Source: Porodaedalea pini
Lineage: Eukaryota > Basidiomycota > Agaricomycetes > Hymenochaetales > Hymenochaetaceae
Reading direction: 5' to 3'
DNA: 64,000 nt
NCBI GenBank assembly: GCA_002794775.1
Contig: NBAY01000033.1
Coordinates: forward strand, 62,001-126,000
A program made the position numbers and the translations under genes. The notes below the pieces were generated by a model, which worked only from the letters and a program-made list of their open reading frames with translations, had not been told where the DNA came from and did no database searches. This document shows positions 23,897 through 34,534 of the stretch, piece after piece (positions within the stretch are counted from its first letter, which is position 1; the number at the start of each line of letters is the position of its first letter).

Positions 23897-24832
23897 TCAC
23901 TTCGCTCCATAGCGTACCTTTCGTCCAAAGTCGAAGGGAATGTACTTATACTTGATCATGTGTCTAAAAAAACGGGATTTATAAGACAAACTGAAAGGCA
24001 AAGAAATAATGAAGGAAGACGCACTGGATCTGTCTCCGCATAGTAAGCGTGAAGAGGATGAAGAAGTAGATCACGAGGATGGGCCAGTACACGGGGATGT
24101 CAAACGACTCCGAGAACGTGCAGAAGAGCGCAATCAGCGTTGCACGCGTCGAAGATAACCTGCATTTCCAGGTTCATGTTCAGCACCTCTTATATCATAG
24201 CACATGTCAGAAAGCGAAGACACACCAGAAGTTCCACTCCGGGAGTCGACGGACAAAAGGCCTGAACTCGTCATCCTTCTGCGAGGGCAGCGAAGGCAGC
24301 GTCTCTGTTCCACCCTCTTCTATTTCATCCGCCTGTAGGTCTGCCTCGAGTGAAGGATCAAATTTGGGCTGCAGGAAGGCAAGTAGCAAATTTAGGAGAT
24401 AGATGCCCAGTGCGTCTAAGGAAGGGACTTCAGAACGACCCATCTTTTAATGATTTTTAATGAAAAACCCACAGCACACTGTTTAAAAGCGACACCCATG
24501 AAGAGAGGGAAACCGACTATTAGCTTGTGTCCGTCAATGTAACTAAGCACATGCGTACCGATAAACCACTGCAAAGAAAAGAAAATTTATCAGCAAATAC
24601 GCCCTTCATGACTGATAGACAAGACAAGCTTGCTCACCCCCTGAGAAAAAACAATACGAAGCATGAAAATGGCTACAAGACCAGCTGTCCCGAGCCACCG
24701 ATAAGTGAGGTGCGGCGCGGCGCGGTCGAGCACCTGGCGATACTGCCGCGCTATCCTCGTGTAGTGCGTCTTCAATGGCTGCAGCGGCCCCAAATTAATC
24801 GAGCTAGTGCTCGAGTCGGAGGCGGACATCAT
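23897..24832 (-). CDS. rer1: Golgi-to-ER retrieval receptor Rer1
   Basis: Five exons (24832-24638, 24568-24559, 24415-24226, 24159-24025, 23963-23897) give 198 aa, the usual Rer1 length. The second exon is just 10 nt and supplies the codons for WFI in the conserved block [20 protein letters not shown]; without it the frame fails. Diagnostic segments: [50 protein letters not shown] and the C-terminal [18 protein letters not shown]. Four hydrophobic helices. Rer1 sits in the early Golgi and returns ER membrane proteins by recognising polar residues in transmembrane segments, using COPI. The 143-nt intron after the micro-exon is unusually long for this gene. Confidence 0.93.
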
Positions 24833-25950
24833 TTTGGATCCACTTCAGTTTGTGGATGTAGGTGGAAGAGATATTTCGCGGGTTCGCGGAGAGCGTGATA
24901 CGTGTCCCCGTCTGATTTCCGGGAACTGCGGAAGGGCCGGGGTAAGCTGTGAGGTTAACATCTGTTCAGTTCGTATCTACACAGCTTGGTTGTGACCAAC
25001 AGAGATGAGACGTACCTTCGTGTTCGTCGTCGACGGTGAGTGCGACGCGCGACGCTGCGGACTTTGAACGACGAGCACGGCTGGTTTAGGAAGACTCAAG
25101 TGACCGTGGGTCCCCGTGGCGGTGCCGGAGTCGCGTTTTATATTACTGCAGTGGACTTTTGGCACTCTTACCGCCTTCTGTACTCGACTCGCTTACAGCA
25201 TAAATGCTGTTTTATGATATCATTTCGGGTTTCAAAACACAGGAAGAATGAACGAATAAATATCCTCTCAGAGGCTATCATCAAGCCTGTATCAACCCAA
25301 CAAACGACGGCTATTTCGGTGACATTTCGCTCAGAATTAATATTACTTCAGATTCTGATGTATCTGGGGACCCTCTTTCTTACCTTCGTGTAGCTGCCGT
25401 TTCTTTATTGGTCAAGTATGAAGCAAAGTGAAAATTGAGACAATCGTACCGGCGAACTTTGGTACAAATTGGTAGTACGTCTCCTGGAATACTGAACCTG
25501 CTGTTCCGCGTCATCCCTTCTCTAGCATCACGATGCCACGCTCGCAGTGGCCAGAAGCTGTACTTGCTCTATCTATATGCTATATGGCTCAATGCTTGTT
25601 GAATAAGACACTGCATGCCTATTCTCCCTGGGGACCCTGCTCATCGAACACGTAAGGGGGATTCAACAGACAGAGATATGGAAGACGTTCGTACAGTAGG
25701 GAAAAGCGTATGGTAAGGTAAGTTGTCTCATATAAATGAATGTACAAAATGACACGTTGTTTTTCCATAAGTTCTGTCGTCTCTGCTCAGGTGTTTGGCC
25801 ATCTCATGATGTTCTCGACCCCGTCACGGCTGTTCATAACGTTAGAGAAATAAAGGTGCAAATTCTCTGACAGACCAAACGTGCTTACCCTCGATATGTA
25901 AGCCTAATCTTTGTCGCCTAAGAAATCGTCCATGACTCTGAATGGAATAC
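24833..25950. other. Upstream region of rer1, no gene seen
   Basis: No supported exon. The reverse strand carries a GTACGT donor near 25010 and a CGCAG acceptor near 24930, so rer1 could have an intron in its 5' untranslated region; this is only a possibility. Confidence 0.35.
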
Positions 25951-25955
25951 AGAAT

Positions 25956-26145
25956 AGGCTCTCGGACCATCTTCTATTCATTCCCTCGGAGGTACTCAAG
26001 AAGATCGTGTCCAAAAGTTCCTCCGTCGCCTTCTGGCGACACTGGATGACTTATTTAACCGATTCATGGATGCATTTGCTACTTCGTCTTCTAACGAATC
26101 AGCTCCTAATTATTCTACCATGGGCACAGAGCGAGCATTGTCATA
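25956..26145 (+). other. Possible orphan exon
   Basis: After AATAG at about 25955 a frame reads GGTQEDRVQKFLRRLLATLD and runs to TAG near 26145, with amphipathic helix character and normal codon use. No upstream exons in phase and no family recognised. Likely a gene remnant or a chance frame. Confidence 0.2.
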
Positions 26146-26821
26146 GATACTGTGTATGTTCATGAAATAGGGCGGATCCTGCAAATGCCCCCCTCCTCCC
26201 CATCAAGATGATCGATCGAGCTGCGAAGACGAGAAGGTCAGAGAAAGCCTAGGGGCAACGATAAAAGACTTTTTCCCCTTCTGTCCGTGACCTCTTTCAC
26301 AAACCATTAATGTCGCTGATAATTCACGAAACAGTCCATCATCTACCAGCTTGGGTTCCGGTAATGTTACTGAATTGACGGACGCTTGAAGCTCGAAGGG
26401 TCATCAATGCTACGATCTCGTTACTTTTTGAAAAAGTTAAGACGGAAAGGGTACGTTCCAAATGAAGCTTGAGGGCTGCGACAAAACTCGCTAATTTTGC
26501 ACGTATTTGATGTAGGCTGCCGGAAAAGCAAAGCCATGCGTGTTCTCTTGGCTCTTGGATGAATACGAGGATACGCGTGAATAAGCCGCGAGGGCGAAAT
26601 AGGCATGAACTATGCCGCGATTTTCGACAATGGTAAGTTCTATAGTATCACTAGTTAGATCAGCTGAATTCTTCATCTTGTCAACTAGCTAGAACACCGT
26701 AAACCCTCATGGATGCTAGTATCATTCTGTCATGAACTCATACAATGGTGCGGACAAGGACATCTTCAAGTCTTTTTGCTGATGATTGTTATGACTCCGA
26801 AGATGTAATAGAGAGACGGTG

Positions 26822-27195
26822 TCGACTTAGCATCGTAACAGGCAAATGATGAGAGATGAGGACTCCTCCCCCGACCCGTTCCCCGACCCGGATGCATTTG
26901 ACCCCGAAAGGCATGCAGCTGAAGGATACAGATGTGCCATTGAGGCTGCTATTGATAACAGGCTCACAGCAGAAGATGGCACTGTCTCCGCGGCTTCCGG
27001 CTTTAGCAGAAGGTAGGTGCCTCAGAAACCCCCCAACAAGCTTGATGTTACTGACAGAAGGATTCTGGTGCTGTAGGTTTTGCCCGGGCCGTACTGTTGC
27101 AGAATTCATGCTAAAGCTTACCGACGGTCTTGGCAGCGTTCGACATCCTCCCATGCACAGATGCCATCACCGGAGAGGAAATTCTTCCCTTGAAT
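26822..27195 (+). pseudogene. Cytochrome P450 C-terminal relic (heme-binding region)
   Basis: A reading frame from about 26840 gives MMRDEDSSPDPFPDPDAFDPERH, i.e. the P450 meander (PDPDAFDPERH), then SAASGFSRR; after a GTAGGT..TAG intron (about 27016-27075) it continues FCPGRTVAEFML, which with the preceding residues makes the heme-ligand motif F-x-x-x-R-R-x-C-P-G-R with the Cys present. One base is lost just after, and the next block VLAAFDILPCTDAITGEEI is in a different frame. Nothing of the N-terminal 400 residues is recognisable nearby. A broken remnant of a basidiomycete P450. Confidence 0.7.
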
Positions 27196-27485
27196 TTGAG
27201 CATGAGATCGTCAGTTGAGTGTCTAACTTTTCGTATGCTTCCGGAGTGTCTGATATAACCCGATGCCTAGCCTAGTCAAGCGGTTCAAGTGCTCGATCGT
27301 TCCGAGAAAAAGGAGGCCTTCGCGAATTGTTTGGGATGCGTAAACCTCCGATGTGCTTGGGGACAGAAAATTCTCTTCTGCGCGCATTTCCGGTCTATAA
27401 CCTATTAGCTTGTCTTCTAATCATTTCTCGCTTTCAGCTATGATTATAAGACTTCCGATCACGGATCAAATACGACTATGGATTT

Positions 27486-28432
27486 CTAGCTCCTTATTTC
27501 AGAGTCGAAACTCCTGTAAAAAACCCAAGCATCAACATATTCTTCACCCTGTCCGTCCTTGCACTTTAATCTTCCCGCACGTGGGATGCGTCCGGCTTTC
27601 GAGAACCCCAAGGCTTCCCACAAGCTTATGCAACCAATGAAAACTATGATTAGACAGTCTGTGCAAAAACTTATAGGCAAGAAACGGTAACTCACCGGAT
27701 GCTAGCGACATTGTTGACATAAACGAGATTGAATACACTCGCCTCGTATCCGAGCCGTGGAGCGTAGTGTAAGTATGAGCGAGCGAGGACACGCGCGAAG
27801 CCCTGTCTGCGAGAGGCGAAGGGAACGACAAAGCCTCCGTTGCAGATCTGGAGACAAGAAAATGACTGAGACGGAGACTGAGGAAGGATCCAGCGTCATT
27901 CTGAAGCTTACGTGTGACGATCGACCAGGATAGTTTGGCTTTACCTGAATAGGGTTCGGTAAATATAGAATCTAGAGAAAATGAAGGGAGGACGAACGTA
28001 GTAGAAGCCTGCAACGCAGTCCCTCCAAGCTCTTCCCTGTCTCACCGCTTCGAGAGCAATGTCATCTCGAACCTCTAGTCCAGCATCCTCACGCGCACCG
28101 CCCACGTCTATGCCCGATCGCAAAAAATTCTCATGGCTGGCGCATATGCCGAGAAAAACGTCTGCTGCGAAGTAGTATACTTCAAATGCATCGCGTGCAA
28201 GGCGTGTCCCGGCCTCTGGCTCCTGTGGATATGTATCACCGCGTTCGAGTTCATCAGCAAATTCTTCATGCATAAAGGCCACTAAATCGAGCGGCGCGGA
28301 GGCAAGGGTCAAGTGGTACATGACGACGAATTGCGCCTCTGAATTGGCATCTTTGTGCTTGACTTTCCAGACGGTGGATGGAAGTTGCGCAGTCGGAGCT
28401 AAAGGTCTTGAGATGACACCATAGGCGGACAT
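27486..28432 (-). CDS. GNAT N-acetyltransferase (Mpr1/azetidine-acetyltransferase-like)
   Basis: Four exons (28432-27998, 27944-27912, 27847-27696, 27624-27486) give 252 aa in perfect phase. Motif A of the GNAT fold is present as RRQGFARVLARSYL (about 169-182), which holds the pyrophosphate of acetyl-CoA, followed by the beta-alpha elements GYEASVFNLVYVNN and LWEALGFSKAGRIPRAGRLK. The combination, with the C-terminal EEYVDAWVFY, is that of fungal acetyltransferases related to yeast Mpr1, which acetylates toxic proline analogues and affects oxidative stress tolerance; the substrate here is not known. The N-terminal 150 residues carry a conserved HEEFADELERGDTYP block. A broken paralogue lies in inverted orientation at 18843-19790. 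Confidence 0.8.
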
Positions 28433-29210
28433 GATGAACGCTTTCCGAGCTCTAGATCTCAGAAAGAAAGAGACATGATTATATCGTACGGTCCGTCCGA
28501 GTCATTTTAAAGTCAACCGATCCCGTGCCACACTTTCGCCTTATTCGACATGGAAGGATGATACCGAATTGATCATTGAATCCTTACTGAACCAGTACTA
28601 CAGTGTACCGCGGATAAAGCCGACAACTCAAACGCGTCGATTAATATTCCCAACTCTATCTCCTCCGTCAAAACACATGTATTAGCCATGTAACCTAGAT
28701 AGATAGATAGCTGCAATGAATAGCTACAATGTACTTTGCTCGGATTATTTTTATCTTAAGTTTGAAAATATCTTGCCTCAGGATTTGGTGGAAATATTTA
28801 AATATTTAAAAATCATTTTTATTTATTACATAAGTCTCCAGGAAAGGCTATTTTACATAACATAGCGTCGATCACTTACCTTACTAATTGATGCCAATTT
28901 CATCTTGGTCCCAAATACCGAGGAAGCTTGTCACAAGTTTGTGGCTAAGGTAAATGAATTCCTGCCAGTTGACCTTTGTACCGTCATGGACCGGTCCTTG
29001 AAACAGCACTTTTTATTTTTATTTTTACACCATTTCTTCACCAATTTTTTCAAAACAAAAAATATTACATTAAAGCTATGTTACTAAGGTCCATCTGTGT
29101 GAAATTTAGAGTGAAAAAGGTCAGGAATAAATGAGTTATGAATTGCATACATTTTGACTCCAAATCAGCATGTCACCGCTCCTTGAAACACAACTTTCTC
29201 ACGCTCATCT

Positions 29211-31438
29211 TCACTCGGAATTTGAGCTATTGCCCTCATTTCCACTGACATTTTCAATTTCAATTTCTTCCAAATCATCCTCAGCATCTTTTGGAAGCTT
29301 TGGCCTAGGAATGGGTGGTTCAAGGAGGCCTCTTTTAGGCTTATTCCACCTCACTTTCCTTTTTTCCTTCTTTGCTGCATCCCTTTCCTGCTCCCATTCT
29401 ACAACTTTTGCTTTCTAGTCACTAGTTAACTTTGCATTTCTGGCTCTCCTCTCTGCACTGAGCCTTTCCCATTCCCTAAGCTTCTCACTGTAGTCCTTTT
29501 TAATAGCCCTCCTTTTCTCCTTTTCTGCCTCCTCAGTAAGCTGGTGCTCAACATATTCTTTGACCCTTTCTGTAAAGTTATCTCCTGTGAGTAGCCTAGG
29601 CAGCCCATCTCCAAGAAGCTTTCCACTACCCTTTGGGAGCTTCTGAAGCTGCTCTTTTGCAAAGAGCTGCTTTCTCAGCCTCTCACAGTAAATATTTTAA
29701 AGTACCAAACTTGCTTGTAACCCTACTATTACTTCATGCTGTTTAGCCTCTCTTTTGATATATTCTTCCAGCTCATTCTGAAGCTGTTCTTCCGGCTCAC
29801 TTCCTGGTATAGAGCTCAGAAGATCTGCTGGAATTTTCTTTAGAGAGGGAATGCTAGAAAAATGAAAGGGGAGTTCAGATGAGGATTTAACAGGTGACTG
29901 AGATACTAGATATCTAGCAGATGTCTGAGATAACCCTTGAACTGTATTATTAGATTCTGATAATAGTACAGGGTCAATAGGAATACTCTCAGCATCTCTC
30001 TCAATTATTGTCTCCTGTTCACCCTTCCTTTCATTTAATGAGAGATTTTGAGCCTGTGTGATAAGTTTGACAATTGCCTTTACTGGTGATGGCTGAGGTA
30101 AAGGAAGGCCAGATCCTGTATGTGAAGATTCTATACTTGGCTTTAGATATCTAGGATTAATAGCCTTTGAATTAAATGGCCAAATACCAGTTGCAGAAAA
30201 GGTTTTCTTTATATTCTCAGAGGTAAAGACTTTAATATGAGCAGGAGTGTAAACACTTAAAAAATTAGATTTACAGATAGCCTGCCCTGTCTCTGCTTCA
30301 AATGTAAGCATTTCCTCTGAGAATGTAGTCTTTAGAATGCCAAAGATAACAACATCCAAGCTCTGATAAATATGTGTAGCATAGGATAGATAGCAGAGTA
30401 CATGTATATTGTTCTCTCTGCAGAATAGGAGAAAAGGTAGTGTTAAATGTGACTGGTGACCATCAACTATTAGAATTCTAGGACATCCATGGGCTTTCTG
30501 CTTTGTAAGCTCATGAAAGTTCTTAATCTATTCAACACCAATTTCTCCTTCAATATAGCCTTTTTTTGAATATCCTATTCTGTTAAAGTTTGTCAGCTAC
30601 AAGTGACTCAAAATATAAAATAATACACATACACTGCATTCAAAGGATTATTCTGCTTCCATGATATTTGATAAGCTGTCCCAGAGAATATAACTAGAGG
30701 AGGAAGACATGTGCCATCAGCACATATCACTGGAAGTACAGTGATATTTCCTCTGTTTCTACTCTGTTTCTGCTTTTGAGACTTCTTATCTGACCTACCA
30801 ATCACTGTGCTTCTTTTTCCTATACCAGGTTGAAACCCTATTTCATCTGCTGCATATATGCAGTCAGGTTCAGCATTAGTTTCTGTTAGAGTCTCATCTA
30901 ATAGCTTGAACCAGGCTTCATTTGTAGCTGGATTGACAGCATTGGCTCTCTTTCTATCAACAGATGATGAAAGAAATGTTTTAAGATGGCTTGAATGCTT
31001 TTCAAGTTGTCTGTCAGTCCAATTCTTGCCTAATCCAGAGAAATCATCTCCAAGCCAACTTCTGAGTATATGCTCTGCTGCCTCTTTGAAAGGTTTGTGT
31101 GTAAGAGGTATAGAGCACTCAGAAAGCTCTTTAGACATTTTATTAAGTTTTTCAACCTCCTCTGGTTGAAGCCATCCTTTTTCCTCATTAAACTGGTTGA
31201 GAGATTTCCCTCCAGCAGCATGACACAGAAGTGTGTTATGATTAAGGGGTATGAGTTTTCCTGTTTTATCTTCATACTCCTTTGACACTTCTTGACATAT
31301 AATCCTAGCTCTCTTTCTATTGCTTTCTGACTTTTGAAGCTTAGAGAAATACACCTTAACAGCTTCAGCCATTAAGTGATCTTTCTCTTCTCTAGCCAGT
31401 TGTGCCTTTTTAGTCTGGGATTTAGCATGGCCAGGCAT
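29211..31438 (-). pseudogene. pogo/Fot1-like DDE transposase with three in-frame stops
   Basis: Frame runs 31438-30635, a 38-nt GTGTAT..TTGTAG intron, then 30596-29211. The N-terminal half has a basic helix-turn-helix region; catalytic residues are recognisable as YAADEIGFQPG (first Asp), ILIVDGHQSHLT (second) and HIYQSLDVVIFG (third), i.e. a DDD triad of the pogo branch, followed by SATGIWPFNSKAINP and a long charged tail ending EDDLEEIEIENVSG. The frame is never shifted, but has TAG at 30530-30528 (where related proteins have Trp in GVxWI), TAA at 29699-29697 and TAG near 29419. All three are explained by single C:G to T:A changes. Confidence 0.88.
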
Positions 31439-31949
31439 AGCTGATAATAAGCAAGTAGTGAGGTAAGACTTTAGTAGAGGTTTAGATAGGAGGATGAGTT
31501 TAGAGATGAGATTTGTTGATGTTCTGCAGGAGAGGGCAGAGGTCCTTATATACTTTTTTATAGAATATTCTAGAATCTGTATTATTAATTTTATATGTAA
31601 AGCATTCTAGAATAGTCTAGTATTTACTACTATCAGTAAGTATTATACACATTATTTTATTAGCATGAGCTATGTAGTAGAAGTGAGCAAGCTCAAGATG
31701 AGCTGAGCTGCATGAGACATATATGAGACACGACACGGAAAGGGGTGTGACATAAGTGTGACACTTCAAAAAAGCGCTACACAACTTTCCTGAATTTCTA
31801 TACAACTCAATTTTTATCCGTTTGACTTGAAATTTTGTAGATACGTTCAATATATTGCATACAAAATGCTTGTATTTTTTGTTTTAGCTAAAATGCTTGT
31901 TTTGTTAATGAGTAGAGCTGACAAAATTCTGAACCACTTAATTCTGGTA

Positions 31950-32204
31950 CAGGTGGATTTTAAAAGTTACGGGACACCCGAAAATGGAAGTCAGTTCACA
32001 TATGCCTGAGCAAACCCACACATATCATCTCTTATGTACCATCCACTCTTGCATAAATACAGAACACATAAAATCTCTCATACAAAAGCAACATATCTTT
32101 TCTTCTCACACCTTTGAATTTTCTATGAAGTTGAAGTAAAGGATCTTTGTGGTTGAGGAAGAATTTCCTTTTCTGGGTGTTCCGTAACTTTTAAAATCCA
32201 CCTG
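31950..32204. mobile_element. 255-bp TA-flanked MITE nested in the pogo-like element
   Basis: Ends are inverted repeats: CAGGTGGATTTTAAAAGTTA and on to CGGGACACCC on the left, its near-perfect reverse complement on the right (about 31 bases). TA stands on each side (31948-31949, 32205-32206). No coding capacity. Because it lies within 28981-32378 it inserted after that element. Confidence 0.85.
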
Positions 32205-32451
32205 TACCTTCTCACACCCATTTTACCCATAACTTTCTCAATTTCAAACCATTTTTCATGATCTTTTTTCTAGATAGCATAATTACACAAGTAGAATTTT
32301 TTAATGTGTTAATTTGAGCTGAGGAATGTGTTGTTGAGCCAAATTAAATGAGGTGTTTCAAGGACCGGTCCATGACAGTAGTTTAGCAGCTCTAGACTTC
32401 ATACTACTTAGTGGCATTTCTTACACAACTGAGGTCAGAAAGGATGCTTGA

Positions 32452-32809
32452 TGGATGAAGCAAGTTCAAAGCTTAGCCCCTGTTCTTTTTTAAATTATTT
32501 CTGTACATCAAATGATGACATTGACCTTAAAACAATATTTAATACTATTTTTTTTTCAAAAAGATTTGGTGGAAATCTATTTTTAGAACAACCCCTAGGT
32601 ATTGGATAATTTTGTTACTTCTATTACAAAAGAAAAATTCCTAGACTCAGAAACTCAAAACTCCAGGCCCAGCACAGTTGATGTGAACTGCCACGGTACA
32701 CTGTAGTACCTTGGAACAATAAATATTAATCAGGAGACAAAGATGCACATGACAACTTCATAAAAATCGTTGCTGGCCATTGTCACCATCCTACCACTGG
32801 CTCTAGAGT
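32452..32809. other. AT-rich island sequence, nothing recognised
   Basis: Lies between the interrupted open frame and the nab2-like fragment. A GATTTGGTGGAAAT motif at about 32562 also occurs at about 28783 on the other side of the transposon, which suggests both flanks belong to related repeat sequence. No exon seen. Confidence 0.35.
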
Positions 32810-33362
32810 ATGGCTTCTGGTCTTACAATAATTAGGGAACGCACACAAGCTCTTCAGGTGCGTCCAAGTCTTACCCAGAGAGACACAAATGCTTACGGTC
32901 TTTCAGAACTCCATTCAAGATGAGCTGCAGGAAAGAGGTTACAGTGCGGATGCAGGTTTGTCCAAACCCCTTGTTTCTTTTGTGTCTCACTGATTTCATT
33001 TAGATCCGGTCATGGCTAAATACATTGCAATTAGGCTTCTTCACAACATGCGTGCATTCCCAGGGCTGCTTGGGGAGCTTGGTATACTGATGTACACATT
33101 ATAGAGCAACTTACCACAGAGCTTAAAGACTGTATGTTTCTTCTGCGTTTTCATTCAGATTTGGTCTCTGAATCTATCAAATAAGTGATTGGTGCTACTG
33201 AACTTGGTGCGTAATTTTTGGTGTTCAGCCCTGGTTTTGAACCCATTTTGAGGCGATGCACTCGCAGACCCAAAGTTCACCGAATGGCTTTTTGTTGAAG
33301 CAGCGAAGAAATTTGAACCTATTCCGGAACCCACAGCACAAACTGTCTTGCCAGGAAATTAA
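32810..33362 (+). pseudogene. 5' partial duplicate of nab2, introns retained
   Basis: Exon-by-exon match to the real nab2 at 38925-41003: exon 1 32810-32857 (48 nt in both), exon 2 32907-32955 (49 nt in both), exon 4 of 27 nt, exon 5 of 21 nt, and the start of exon 6 (FTEWLFVEAAKKFEP against FTEWLFAEAAKKSEP). Exon 3 has lost its end and its donor site: the real gene has CAGCGGGTGAGTG there, and this copy lacks it. It stops at a TAA at 33360. Introns are kept and in the same places, so it arose by DNA duplication, not by reverse transcription. Nucleotide divergence is substantial, so it is not recent. Confidence 0.85.
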
Positions 33363-33737
33363 AAGGAACATTTGATCTCAAAGAAGCACACATCATCAGC
33401 ATGCTCTTCATCCCCTATAACGGACCTTCCGAGCAAGTCCTGGCATCTGGATCTGCGCAGGGCTCAGGAGGATTGTCAGTATGAGCAGTATGAACTGCTA
33501 AATCATGACAAAGGCATGAATGGGAAAGACGAGGAAAATGTTTCTTCCACATCAAGACACGAGGGTCTTTCATCGTCTCTTCCCTCATTCATCTCTAATA
33601 ATGGCAACCCCAAGACTGATTCTGCTGTTGAGCCTGCTGTCAAAAAGAAAATCAAGCTGAGCCTTTGCTTGACAGATTTATGATATCTAGGCATGTTTGA
33701 TTCTGTTTGCCTTCTTGGATGGTCACTAATCCTTTCC

Positions 33738-34197
33738 ATGACAGAAATTAAAGTTGCTATTAGACCTCAGACCCCGATGAAAAAGCTTTTTGATATTGTT
33801 ATAGTAAGTCTCAATATTAGCAACTTCTCAGCACCTTTACCTACACATTTTTTTGCAGGAGACTTTGAAGAAGCATGTATCCTGCACATGTTCCATGCCA
33901 TTTTTATCTATAGAAAAGTTAAGAATCAGTGATGGTTGGAACTGTCTGGTACTACAGGATACAGCTGAGCAGGTGAGGGTTCCCTCCCACCTTCCTTCTA
34001 TTCAGCTGCTTGGTACTGTTATACAATATCTTACATTATCTCTATTCTAGCTGGAGCTTGAGGATGCATCAGGAAAACTCTCCCAAGCGGAAAAAGATAG
34101 AATTGGCTTAGAATACAATAATACTGGTAGAATATTCTGGAATGATATTAGAATGTGCTTGGACTCAGCAAGCTTGTTCAGAATTGGATGGAATTGA
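33738..34197 (+). CDS. Small SUMO-like (beta-grasp) domain gene or fragment
   Basis: Three exons in phase (33738-33803, 33859-33972, 34051-34197) encode 108 aa: TEIKVAIRPQTPMKKLFDIV, then LSIEKLRISDG and DTAEQLELEDASG. The order (beta hairpin, helix with KKLF, then DT-x-x-x-LELED) fits SUMO or the SUMO-like domains of Rad60/Esc2 proteins. The central F-x-x-x-G-x-R strand is poorly kept and there is no terminal Gly-Gly, so it is not a processed SUMO. The upstream frame at 33372-33683 ends AVKKKIKLSL, which may be its N-terminal part. It sits among pseudogenes and may itself be one. Confidence 0.35.
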
Positions 34198-34380
34198 GGT
34201 GAATTCTGGAGCTCTGTTGGAATTTTCTGGAATCAGCAAGCTGAACATTTGGAATTGAACAGAATCAGCAGCTTGAAATTTAGAATATAGATAGAAAAAT
34301 GATACACCTCATAGATTCTATGGAATTTTGTAGAATAAAAAATTGATTGTGGAATTCATTAGATTCTGCCATGGCTTGAC
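34085..34380. repeat. GGAATT/GAAT-rich degenerate tract
   Basis: The motif GGAAT or GAATT recurs every 10-20 bases (GGAATGA, GGATGGAATTG, TTGGAATTTTCTGGAATC, TTGGAATTGAACAGAATC). The base pattern is unlike the surrounding sequence and resembles the tract at 37086-37312. Confidence 0.6.
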
Positions 34381-34534
34381 ACAGGTGCAGGTACTAGATT
34401 GGCTTCTTGGACCTATACTGGGACCCATGAACTATCTGCAGGTTACAGTGTTTTTCATAAGTCTTGAGACATGCATATGTGAAGATCACAAAATTTGAGC
34501 ATTTCAGCACCTCAAAAACCTGTTAAATCCATAT

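Larger units (their letters stand above)
28981..32378 (-). mobile_element. pogo-like Tc1/mariner transposon, 3.4 kb, TA target duplication
   Basis: Terminal inverted repeats of about 24 bases, GTCATGGACCGGTCCTTG and on to AAACA, are seen at 28983-29006 and, reversed, at 32353-32376. TA stands immediately outside both ends (28979-28980 and 32379-32380), the target duplication of Tc1/mariner elements. The interior is markedly AT-rich compared with the genes around it and holds a minus-strand DDD transposase with three in-frame stops, plus a nested 255-bp TA-flanked insertion on the right side. Not autonomous in its present form. Confidence 0.9.
28881..32451 (+). pseudogene. Open frame interrupted by the pogo-like element
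   Basis: The left part (28881-28980) reads LLIDANFILVPNTEEACHKF and onward to LPVDLC, and the right part (32381-32451) reads SLAALDFILLSGISYTTEVR and ends in TGA. If 28981-32378 plus one copy of the TA are taken out, the two join in frame as 56 sense codons with no stop. The protein fragment is not one I recognise, and other exons are not evident, so the host could be a gene or an older repeat. The join strongly supports the element boundaries. Confidence 0.5.

Noticed and set aside
32810..33362. Reading the nab2-like fragment as a retrocopy
   Set aside because: Its introns are kept at the same places and with matching exon sizes, so it came from genomic DNA.
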